9,799 nucleotides of DNA from HGM04593 sp964470845 (lineage in GTDB: Bacteria > Bacteroidota > Bacteroidia > Bacteroidales > Bacteroidaceae): NCBI GenBank assembly GCA_964470845.1, contig CAYYEL010000082.1:1-9799 (forward strand). The letters are read 5' to 3'. Made by a program: the position numbers and the translations under genes. Position 1 is the first letter of the stretch. Each line of letters starts with the position of its first letter. Shown in pieces: positions 1 to 5,954 of this stretch. Under the pieces are notes generated by a model. It made no database searches and was not told where the DNA came from. It worked only from the letters and a program-made list of their open reading frames with translations.

Positions 1-14
1 ATTTGCCGTTTAAT

Positions 15-58
15 GCGTTATGGGTCAGTGACTAACGCACTTTTTCGCTTTTTTTTGC
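15..58 (+). terminator. Probable terminator of an upstream gene
   Basis: GCGTTA at 15-20 pairs with TAACGC at 33-38, and an inner GTC/GAC pair closes the hairpin after a 3-base bulge on the left side. T-runs follow at 41-45 and 49-56. A TAA at 11-13 in the second frame could be the stop of the gene this hairpin ends, but only three codons of that frame are inside the window, so the gene itself is not called. The stem is short and bulged, so this is a moderate call. Confidence 0.45.
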
Positions 59-71
59 TCCGTGAACCGTA

Positions 72-323
72 ATTTTTGGGAAAAAGGACGATGCCGAGAA
101 TGAAATCCTTGATATAGGTTTCAGGTATCATTTGGCTACTTATGTTTTGTGTGTGGTTTTTAGCTATATATCATATTTAATTGGATGGCATACAGAGACG
201 CTCAAGGCAATGACCGTTACGGCTATATCGTGGGGAATTGGTTTGCTTATACATTTTATTTGCTATCTTATTGAACGCCGCAAAACCATAAGGGGATATG
301 TCAAGGAAGAGATTTTTCAATAA
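72..323 (+). CDS. Small 2TM-domain membrane protein, start uncertain
   Basis: A short protein of two hydrophobic helices joined by a brief loop (HLATYVLCVVFSYISYLIG, then TVTAISWGIGLLIHFICYLI) and ending in a charged tail. The pattern FRYHLATYV, then WGIGLLIH, then a basic/acidic C-terminal helix fits the 2TM family, which is common in Bacteroidota, often unattached to other domains, and of unknown function. The open frame begins after a TGA at 63-65. The first standard start is TTG at 132, but that would cut off the conserved-looking FRYHL stretch, so translation probably begins upstream. No ATG lies there in frame; ATT at 72 is the only near-cognate codon. An ATG at 91, preceded by AAAAAGGACG, is in another frame and stops after eight codons, which suggests a lost base or a decayed start. 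The gene stands alone and is followed by a terminator. Family assignment is from memory of the pattern, not a search. Confidence 0.5.
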   Translation: MFGKKDDAENEILDIGFRYHLATYVLCVVFSYISYLIGWHTETLKAMTVTAISWGIGLLIHFICYLIERRKTIRGYVKEEIFQ

Positions 324-345
324 TCAACCATTTAGGACTTACAGT

Positions 346-380
346 AAATTGCGACCAATTTTCATAGGGTCGCAATTTTT
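346..380 (+). terminator. Rho-independent terminator after the 2TM gene
   Basis: AAATTGCGACC at 346-356 pairs perfectly with GGTCGCAATTT at 368-378 around an 11-base loop, and the T-run reaches 380. It lies 22 bases after the 2TM stop and separates that gene from the SDR operon. Confidence 0.85.
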
Positions 381-443
381 GTTGGCAATCTCACCTGTAA
401 TATGTTAAGTGCGCTCTATTATTCCAACGAATCTTAAGAAACT

Positions 444-475
444 TTTGCAAGAAAATTTTAAAAAATATAACTTTG
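444..475 (+). promoter_or_regulatory. Bacteroidales-type promoter for the SDR-PAP2 operon
   Basis: TTTG at 444-447 and TAACTTTG at 468-475 match the -33 (TTTG) and -7 (TAnnTTTG) boxes of the Bacteroides primary sigma factor, with a 20-base spacer, close to the expected spacing. The -7 box ends 38 bases before the ATG at 514. This is the only promoter in the window where both boxes and the spacing all fit. It also argues against starting the SDR at the upstream GTG at 409, because the promoter would then sit inside the gene. Confidence 0.7.
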
Positions 476-513
476 CCAAAAATATTCAAAAAAGCCCCAA
501 AAACAGGATAAAA

Positions 514-1521
514 ATGAGGATTTTAGTAACGGGAGCAAGTGGATTTATAGGTAGTTTTATTGTCGAGCGGGGTGTTGAGCTTGGCTACGAAATGTGGGCA
601 GGAGTAAGAAGCACCAGTAGTCGTGAGTATCTTTCCGATGAGCGCATACGCTTTATAGAATTGAATTTTGGTAAACGCGATGTTCTTAAACAGCAAATCT
701 CGGAGTTTGTATCGGGATATGGAAAATGGGACTGCATAATACACGCTGCGGGTGCAACAAAATGTCTCGATAAAAATGATTTTCGGCGCATAAATACCGA
801 TGGGACAAAGAATTTTGTCGAGGTGTTGATGGAACTTAATATCGTGCCGCGACAATTTATATACCTAAGCTCGCTCAGTGTCTTTGGGCCTGTGCGCGAG
901 CAGCATCCATACACCCCCATACTCGACAGCGATACTCCGCAACCGAATACTGCTTACGGCCTCAGCAAATTGCTTGCCGAGGAGTATCTGCGCAGTTGCC
1001 CCGATTTTCCATACGTTATAATGCGCCCCACAGGGGTTTATGGCCCGCGCGAGCGCGACTATTATCAGATGGCTGTGAGTATAAAGCAGCACATCGACTT
1101 TTCGGTGGGCTACAAGCCTCAGACAATTACTTTTATTTATGTGAAAGACCTTGTCAAGGCAATTTATCTTGCAATAGAGAAGGGGGTTGTCAGGCGTAGT
1201 TACTTTGTGAGCGAGCCGCGCGGATATTGCAGCAGGGCATTCAGCGACTACATACAACGCGAGTTGGGCGTAAGAGGGGTGCTGCACATAAAAGCACCTC
1301 TGTGGATGCTGCGGGTAATTTCGGCTTGTGCCGAGTGGTGTGCACGCCTTGCCCATAAGCCTTCGACGCTTAACAGCGATAAATACAAAATAATGAAACA
1401 GCGTAACTGGCTGTGCGATACGACTGCACTGCGCGACGAGCTTGGATTCGACATCGACTACGACCTTGAGCGTGGCACGGCCGAGACTATTAAATGGTAC
1501 AAAGAGAATAAATGGCTATGA
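514..1521 (+). CDS. Extended SDR, NAD(P)-dependent epimerase/dehydratase/reductase family
   Basis: A 335-residue soluble Rossmann-fold oxidoreductase. From the N-terminus: the nucleotide-binding loop GASGFIG at 7-13 (spacing GxxGxxG, typical of extended SDRs), HAAG at 77-80, the catalytic serine region YLSS at 117-120, the catalytic pair Tyr148 and Lys152 in YGLSK, then RPTGVYGP at 171-178 and YVKDLVKAI at 209-217, which help form the substrate side. The ATG at 514 is chosen because the Rossmann strand starts immediately after it, as usual, and because a good promoter lies just upstream; a GTG at 409 would add 35 lysine- and asparagine-rich residues that fit no domain. The stop overlaps the start of the PAP2 gene, so the two are translationally coupled. 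The substrate cannot be read from the sequence. The membrane-lipid partner suggests a lipid rather than a nucleotide sugar; 3-ketosphinganine reductase is one possibility, since a Bacteroides extended SDR is reported, from memory, to have that activity. Family call is firm; substrate is inference. Confidence 0.9.
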   Translation: MRILVTGASGFIGSFIVERGVELGYEMWAGVRSTSSREYLSDERIRFIELNFGKRDVLKQQISEFVSGYGKWDCIIHAAGATKCLDKNDFRRINTDGTKNFVEVLMELNIVPRQFIYLSSLSVFGPVREQHPYTPILDSDTPQPNTAYGLSKLLAEEYLRSCPDFPYVIMRPTGVYGPRERDYYQMAVSIKQHIDFSVGYKPQTITFIYVKDLVKAIYLAIEKGVVRRSYFVSEPRGYCSRAFSDYIQRELGVRGVLHIKAPLWMLRVISACAEWCARLAHKPSTLNSDKYKIMKQRNWLCDTTALRDELGFDIDYDLERGTAETIKWYKENKWL

Positions 1522-2480
1522 AATTTTTTGAGCGCGAACAGATTATATATAATTTCTTGGCGGTGGAGAAACTTAATCTGCTGTACAATCTTGTAACCAC
1601 TGTTTTTATAATAATATTTTTCGATCGTCTGCACTCGCCACAGTCGATGCTCTTGGGACGCTTCGCAATTGTGGCTGCTACGTTTGCCATAATATATGCC
1701 TATACAAAATTCCCTTCAAGGGCTATGCGCATTGTACGCATCGTGGGGCAGATGGCGCTGCTCTCTTATTGGTATCCCGATACATTCGAGTTTAACAGAA
1801 TATTTCCCAACCTCGACCATCTGTTTGCGGCGCAGGAGCTCTCGCTTTTTGGCTGTCAGCCGTCGCTGCTTTTCGAGCAGTTGTGCAGCGGATTATGGTG
1901 GCGCGAGGCATTTAATATGGGCTATTGGTCGTACTATCCTATGATTGCAGCCGTTACGCTGTGGTATGTTTTTAAGCGTCCTCAGGAGGTTGAGAGGTGT
2001 ACATTTATTATTATAGCTTCGTTCTATATTTATTATCTCATATATATATACCTGCCTGTGGCCGGCCCGCAATTCTATTTTCCTGTTATTGGCGAGGAAA
2101 TTGCCGCAGTGGGGCCTTATCCCGAGATTGGCGACTATTTTAATATAAACCCCGAGATTGCAATTCCGCAGGCCGATAAGGATGGATTCTTTACTTCGTT
2201 GGTAAATGCCGCTCAGGCTTCGGGCGAGCGTCCGACGGCGGCTTTCCCAAGCTCGCACATCGGCGTATCGACTATTCTTATGCTGTTGGCGCTGCGTGCC
2301 AAGAGGGGGCTTGCGGCTGTAATGTTTCCTTTCTATGTGCTGCTGTGTTGTGCCACGGTGTATATAAAGGCTCACTATCTTGTGGATGCTTTTGCAGGGC
2401 TCGCGTCGGGATTGTTGCTTTATGCGCTTACTGACTTTGTGTATAGGAGGCTTTATAAAGTAGGGGAGACGAGTTTATAG
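1512..2480 (+). CDS. PAP2/Aur1-like integral membrane lipid phosphatase or phosphotransferase
   Basis: A 322-residue polytopic protein with about six hydrophobic helices. The PAP2 active-site motifs are present near the C-terminus: FPSSHIG at 245-251 with His249, and KAHYLVD at 286-292 with His288 and Asp292, separated by a helical hairpin as in the family. The usual first motif KxxxxxxRP is not visible; instead LPVAGPQFYFP occurs at 181-191. That, together with SSH in place of SGH, points to the PAP2_3 (inositol phosphorylceramide synthase, Aur1-like) branch rather than a plain phosphatidate phosphatase. Such enzymes use a histidine nucleophile to remove phosphate or move a phospho-headgroup between lipids. 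ATG at 1512 gives a 10-base overlap with the SDR; ATG at 1518, in the same frame, gives an ATGA overlap and is equally likely. Expected location is the inner membrane with the active site on the periplasmic face. The superfamily is secure; lipid substrate and reaction are inferred. Confidence 0.85.
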   Translation: MAMKFFEREQIIYNFLAVEKLNLLYNLVTTVFIIIFFDRLHSPQSMLLGRFAIVAATFAIIYAYTKFPSRAMRIVRIVGQMALLSYWYPDTFEFNRIFPNLDHLFAAQELSLFGCQPSLLFEQLCSGLWWREAFNMGYWSYYPMIAAVTLWYVFKRPQEVERCTFIIIASFYIYYLIYIYLPVAGPQFYFPVIGEEIAAVGPYPEIGDYFNINPEIAIPQADKDGFFTSLVNAAQASGERPTAAFPSSHIGVSTILMLLALRAKRGLAAVMFPFYVLLCCATVYIKAHYLVDAFAGLASGLLLYALTDFVYRRLYKVGETSL

Positions 2481-2512
2481 GTTGCACGGCTAATATATCC
2501 TGCACTCGCTTT

Positions 2513-2542
2513 AAAAAACACTAAAGTAAACTTTGTGTTTTT
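2513..2542 (+). terminator. Probable terminator of the SDR-PAP2 operon
   Basis: AAACAC, a bulged T, and AAAG (2516-2526) pair with CTTTGTGTTT (2531-2540) around a TAAA loop; flanking A and T bases can extend the stem to 2513-2542. It lies about 33 bases after the PAP2 stop. The stem is A/T-rich with one bulge, and its own right arm supplies most of the T-run, so strength is uncertain. Confidence 0.5.
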
Positions 2543-2575
2543 GCCTTCGGCTAAGTTTGGCTGCGCTCATTGCGT

Positions 2576-2593
2576 GTAAAAATAAATTTTTAC
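2576..2593. repeat. 8-bp inverted repeat in the dnaX upstream region
   Basis: GTAAAAAT and ATTTTTAC are perfect inverted copies separated by AA. They sit 34 bases upstream of the dnaX -7 box, within a G/C-skewed stretch (GCCTTCGGCTAAG onwards) that does not look coding. Operator, transcript hairpin or chance are all open. Confidence 0.4.
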
Positions 2594-2612
2594 CCATTCG
2601 CTTGCACAACTT

Positions 2613-2637
2613 TCGCTCGTTTGTATCTATATTTGCA
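2613..2637 (+). promoter_or_regulatory. dnaX promoter, -7 box with conserved upstream segment
   Basis: TATATTTG at 2628-2635 is an exact TAnnTTTG box and ends 28 bases before the dnaX ATG. No TTTG lies at the expected 19-21 base spacing; the nearest candidate, CTTG at 2601-2604, is 23 bases away. The segment TCGCTCGTTTGT at 2613-2624 just upstream of the box is repeated exactly ahead of the S9 peptidase gene at 7171-7182, which suggests a shared promoter class. Confidence 0.55.
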
Positions 2638-2663
2638 ATAAATAAAAAACAGCACTGAAAATT

Positions 2664-4523
2664 ATGAGTAATTATATAGTATCGGCACGAAAATACCGCC
2701 CCGACACATTCGATTCAGTGGTAGCGCAAAAATCGCTCACTACGACACTGAAGAATGCCATACAGAGTGGCAAGCTCGCTCACGCTTTTCTTTTTTGTGG
2801 GCCACGAGGAGTGGGAAAAACTACTTGTGCACGTATTTTTGCAAAGACAATAAACTGTCAGAATCCCACTCCCGACGGTGAGCCTTGCAACTGTTGCGAG
2901 TCGTGTCAATCGTTCAATCAGCAACGCTCATTCTCAATTTATGAGCTCGACGCGGCAAGCAATAACTCGGTCGATGACATACGTTCACTCAACGAACAGG
3001 TGCGCATACCGCCGCAAACAGGACGCTACAAAGTTTATATCATCGACGAGGTTCATATGTTGTCGCCGGCTGCGTTCAACGCCTTTCTAAAGACACTCGA
3101 AGAGCCTCCCGCTCACGCAATATTTATTTTGGCTACCACCGAGAAGCATAAGATTCTGCCCACCATCCTATCGCGTTGTCAGATATATGATTTCAGCCGC
3201 ATAGAGGTTGCCGATATTATTGCCCACTTACAAAGCATTGCAACAAAAGAAAATATCAATTGCGAGCACGAGGCGCTGCGCATAATAGCACAAAAATCGG
3301 ACGGTTGTATGCGTGATGCACTCTCGCTGTTCGACCAGATGGTGAGTTTTACACAGGGCGACCTGACATACAGCAAGGTAATCGAAAGTCTTAATGTACT
3401 CGATTATGAATACTATTTCCGCCTTACCGAGTATATGCTCACTGCACAGACCGCACAGACACTGTTGCTGTTCAATAATGTGCTGTCGCGAGGTTTCGAG
3501 GGTAATATCTTTATCGAAGGCGCAGCGTCGCACTTCCGCGATCTTCTTGTGGCCTCAGATGCTGCGACACTGCCTCTGTTCGAGGGTAGTGCCGAGCTTG
3601 GACAAAAATATGCCGCACAGGCGCGTAAGTGTAAGCCTCGTATGCTCATTGCGGCGCTTAAACTGTGCAACGATTGCAGTATGAATTATCGTACAAGTCG
3701 CAATAAACGCTTGTTGGTCGAGCTTACGCTGATACAATTGACACAACTCGTGGCTGATGATAGCGACGATGCGGTCGGGCGTAGCCCCAAGCAGTTAAAA
3801 CCCATCTTCAACAAGCAACAAGATAGTAACAACATACAACAAACGACAGTAGCCTCGCAATCTTCTGCTACACAGCCTGATGCAAAGCCCGTGGCTACAC
3901 CACAGCAGCCTGTTACGGTTGCTGCACCACAAGTATCAGTGCCACAGCAGCCTACGGTGGCGCCGCAGGCAGCAGCGCAAGCACCCGGACAACCTGCAAT
4001 CAGGCAAGGGCGTCCCGAACATCTGCGTCAAGCACCGTCGGGGATGAGTTTGGGACGAATGTTCAGCTCTACGATGTCGCAGAAAACGACACCAACCGAG
4101 CAGACGAACGCAGCTCCGACTGTCCCGACCGTTTCACCTGCTGCCGGCGCAAGCAGTACAAAACAACTGACAAACGACGAACTCGCACGCGCGTGGATGA
4201 CATTTGCAATGACATTGCCCGAGAACGAGCGTGCCCTCTCCGACCGAATGAAAATCATCGTACCCACCCTTAAGGACAATACAACATTCGGAATTTCGGT
4301 AGATAATCAGCTTGTGGCCGAGATGTTCGAGCGCGAGGCTAAGAGAATCAGCGCAGGAATGTCGTCCGAGTTTGGTGGAGCACTCCTTAGAATGAGTATC
4401 GAGGTAAACAAAGTGGTTGTCGAACGGCACGTATATGACCGCACAAAACAATTCGAGATTCTAAGGAAAAAGAATCCGTTACTCAATAAACTGCACGCCG
4501 AATTATCGTTAGAGCTATCGTAA
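2664..4523 (+). CDS. dnaX: DNA polymerase III subunit gamma/tau (clamp loader ATPase)
   Basis: A 619-residue AAA+ ATPase of the clamp-loader complex, which opens the beta sliding clamp and places it on primed DNA. Visible in order: the N-terminal YRPDTFDSVVAQ typical of DnaX; Walker A GPRGVGKTT at 46-54; the zinc cysteines C65, C75, C78 and C81; Walker B IIDEVHML at 126-133; sensor 1 ATTE at 157-160; the SRC arginine finger at 170-172; sensor 2 GCMRDALS at 214-221. After the collar region (to about 360) comes a low-complexity Pro/Gln/Ala/Thr linker at roughly 380-500, then a C-terminal domain at about 503-619 that should contact the polymerase or helicase. The ATG is the natural start because the family motif begins within ten residues. 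Within the linker no AAAAAAG-type slippery heptamer is visible, so a separate gamma product made by frameshifting, as in E. coli, is not indicated. It is monocistronic, between two terminators. Confidence 0.97.
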   Translation: MSNYIVSARKYRPDTFDSVVAQKSLTTTLKNAIQSGKLAHAFLFCGPRGVGKTTCARIFAKTINCQNPTPDGEPCNCCESCQSFNQQRSFSIYELDAASNNSVDDIRSLNEQVRIPPQTGRYKVYIIDEVHMLSPAAFNAFLKTLEEPPAHAIFILATTEKHKILPTILSRCQIYDFSRIEVADIIAHLQSIATKENINCEHEALRIIAQKSDGCMRDALSLFDQMVSFTQGDLTYSKVIESLNVLDYEYYFRLTEYMLTAQTAQTLLLFNNVLSRGFEGNIFIEGAASHFRDLLVASDAATLPLFEGSAELGQKYAAQARKCKPRMLIAALKLCNDCSMNYRTSRNKRLLVELTLIQLTQLVADDSDDAVGRSPKQLKPIFNKQQDSNNIQQTTVASQSSATQPDAKPVATPQQPVTVAAPQVSVPQQPTVAPQAAAQAPGQPAIRQGRPEHLRQAPSGMSLGRMFSSTMSQKTTPTEQTNAAPTVPTVSPAAGASSTKQLTNDELARAWMTFAMTLPENERALSDRMKIIVPTLKDNTTFGISVDNQLVAEMFEREAKRISAGMSSEFGGALLRMSIEVNKVVVERHVYDRTKQFEILRKKNPLLNKLHAELSLELS

Positions 4524-4527
4524 AGCA

Positions 4528-4566
4528 AAAGAGTGTGCCACTTCTTTTTTTAGTGGCACACTCTTT
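4528..4566. terminator. Strong terminator after dnaX, possibly bidirectional
   Basis: A perfect 15-bp stem: AAAGAGTGTGCCACT (4528-4542) with AGTGGCACACTCTTT (4552-4566), 9-base T-rich loop, starting 4 bases after the dnaX stop. On the plus strand the tail is TTTAATTAT; on the minus strand the tail is TTTTGCTTT. It can therefore stop dnaX and also any minus-strand transcript through 4567-4735. Confidence 0.85.
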
Positions 4567-4771
4567 AATTATAAAACCAATACTTATGTTCGAGAAAATG
4601 TCCATTCTTAGGCAGCGTGCCACCGTCGAGCTCTATTTTCTGCAATCCGTGTAGTTTCACAACTACACCTTTATGACGTGCAAATCTCAGGAAAGTAACA
4701 GGGCAGGTCGTTTTTTTATTATAATTTAACGAATAAAAATCCGGTGCACTACAATCAATTAGGTGGTGCAC
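4565..4771 (-). CDS. Doubtful short open frame, possibly a small gene or 3' remnant
   Basis: Between the two terminators, the minus strand is open for 68 codons. The first 20 or so codons run through the Gate-gene terminator hairpin and start with a GTG inside it, so they are unlikely to be coding. The last 45 residues look more like protein: VTFLRFARHKGVVVKLHGLQ, followed by a glycine turn and a C-terminus ending GHFLEHKYWFYN, with codons such as CTCGAC that are frequent in the neighbouring genes. No in-frame ATG exists in that part, so either a rare start (for example CTG near 4687) is used or this is the tail of a broken gene. Its stop overlaps the dnaX-side terminator arm. I recognise no family. 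Chance remains a fair explanation. Confidence 0.2.
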   Translation of the reverse strand: MHHLIDCSAPDFYSLNYNKKTTCPVTFLRFARHKGVVVKLHGLQKIELDGGTLPKNGHFLEHKYWFYN

Positions 4772-4777
4772 CGGATT
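4735..4777 (-). terminator. Terminator of the porin-Gate operon
   Basis: Read on the minus strand, AATCCGGTGCACCAC (from 4777) pairs with GTAGTGCACCGGATT (ending 4738) over 15 bp with one wobble pair and a 10-base loop, and the transcript continues into TTTTTATT. It begins 23 bases after the Gate-protein stop codon. Confidence 0.85.
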
Positions 4778-4799
4778 AGTCTGAGTTCTTACTTTTCTT

Positions 4800-5945
4800 T
4801 TATATTAAGGTATAAAGTACGTATATCCAATGAGAGACAATGGCTGCCACAAGTCCGCCTATTGTGTGTGCAAGAATAGCCTTTGAGGTGAGCCAACGGT
4901 AGCCCAATGTATCGAGCATTGCTGTGTGAGTGCTCAAATATCCGCTCCAGCACATTCCTATGGCGGTAAAAACGGCAATGGCATTGCCATCTATCCATCC
5001 GGCGTTAATAAAATTGGGTACAAGGCCAAGGGCAGCACCAACGGCGCCAAGCGCAGTTATTGGGAAAGCAATCAGATGCGGGTCGGTGAATCCGAACAGC
5101 CACTCAAAGATGAAACTCAATTTTGCACCCACCCATGGTAGAAACTCTATTCCCTCGTAGGCTGCACCGGTAAACTCGCCACTCTTCGATGGGCCGAATG
5201 TGAGAATCATCACAAGTGTCGATATTATGAGTACACCGGGGATGATGGCAAGGCCGACATCTACACCGGTGCGACCGCCGTCGAGCAGCGAGTCGAGGAT
5301 TCTCTGGAACAGAGGATTGTATTTCTGTTCCTCCTCGGCCTCCTCGGTCTGTTCCTCGTCGCAAGCATTCTGCTCCTTAAATTTGGGGTACGACTTTATG
5401 ATAAAGTGCTGCATCAATCGTGTCGATACTACACAGCCGATAACTGCACCGACAAGGCCGATGAACGGTTCGGCATAAAATCCCTGTCCCACCATAAAGA
5501 CAATTACCAACAGTCCCATTCCAAAGGCTGTTCCAAAGTTTGTGAGCGAGATAAATTGATACTTTTTAAAATAGCTGCTGAAGCGCTTGTCCTGCGCAAG
5601 TGATATTATAGCCGGGTTGTCCGAGAGGAACGTCAGCACAGCACCCAATGATGCTACTCCCGGCAGATTGAAAATGGGCTTCATCAGCGGACGCAGAATC
5701 TTTTCGAGCATTTTTACAACGCCAAACTCGACAAAGAGACGGCCAATGGCACCTGTAATTACACATATTGCCATCAGATAAAAAACTGTGTTCAGCAGAA
5801 GGTCGTGTGCTGTATTCATAATGGTGTTCAGCATATTGGGAGTGCCCATTTTTGATGCAATTCCTGCAAACAGGGCAATTACAATTGCCAAACATAAAAT
5901 TCCGGGAGGCAGTGCCTTACGCGCTTTTCTTATTGCTCTTTTCAT
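4800..5945 (-). CDS. Nucleoside-recognition (Gate) domain inner-membrane protein, probable transporter
   Basis: A 381-residue polytopic membrane protein with about nine or ten hydrophobic segments arranged in two halves: residues about 13-180 and about 228-380. A highly charged cytosolic-type loop rich in Glu (about 191-208, with runs of E) separates them. Each half has Gate-like features: a helix, a Gly/Asn-rich re-entrant stretch (LSDNPAIISLAQ at 107-118; GMCWSGYLSTHTAMLDTLGY at 330-349), and further helices. This matches the nucleoside_recognition/Gate superfamily that includes SpmA/SpmB, YjiH and parts of concentrative nucleoside transporters. The substrate is not known for most of these proteins, so 'nucleoside' should not be taken literally. 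The gene follows the porin by 9 bases on the same strand and is ended by the hairpin at 4735-4777, so the two form one operon. Function as a transporter is inferred from family and neighbour. Confidence 0.8.
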   Translation of the reverse strand: MKRAIRKARKALPPGILCLAIVIALFAGIASKMGTPNMLNTIMNTAHDLLLNTVFYLMAICVITGAIGRLFVEFGVVKMLEKILRPLMKPIFNLPGVASLGAVLTFLSDNPAIISLAQDKRFSSYFKKYQFISLTNFGTAFGMGLLVIVFMVGQGFYAEPFIGLVGAVIGCVVSTRLMQHFIIKSYPKFKEQNACDEEQTEEAEEEQKYNPLFQRILDSLLDGGRTGVDVGLAIIPGVLIISTLVMILTFGPSKSGEFTGAAYEGIEFLPWVGAKLSFIFEWLFGFTDPHLIAFPITALGAVGAALGLVPNFINAGWIDGNAIAVFTAIGMCWSGYLSTHTAMLDTLGYRWLTSKAILAHTIGGLVAAIVSHWIYVLYTLI

Positions 5946-5954
5946 AGTAGTTTA

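Noticed and set aside
409..513. GTG at 409 as the start of the SDR, adding 35 residues
   Set aside because: The added residues are Lys/Asn-rich with no domain, the Rossmann fold begins directly at the ATG at 514, and a well-spaced TTTG/TAACTTTG promoter lies inside the proposed extension.
865..1356. 163-codon open frame on the minus strand inside the SDR gene
   Set aside because: It lies wholly antisense to a clearly coding, motif-complete gene and shows no domain-like pattern; a shadow of codon composition.
4463..4475. GAAAAAG near the 3' end of dnaX as a ribosomal slippery site
   Set aside because: It has only five As after a G, does not match the AAAAAAG heptamer, and lies at the extreme C-terminus rather than in the linker, so slipping there would barely change the protein.
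4738..4777. Hairpin as a terminator for dnaX on the plus strand
   Set aside because: On the plus strand it is followed by AGTCTGAG with no T-run, whereas on the minus strand it runs into TTTTTATT directly after the Gate-protein gene.
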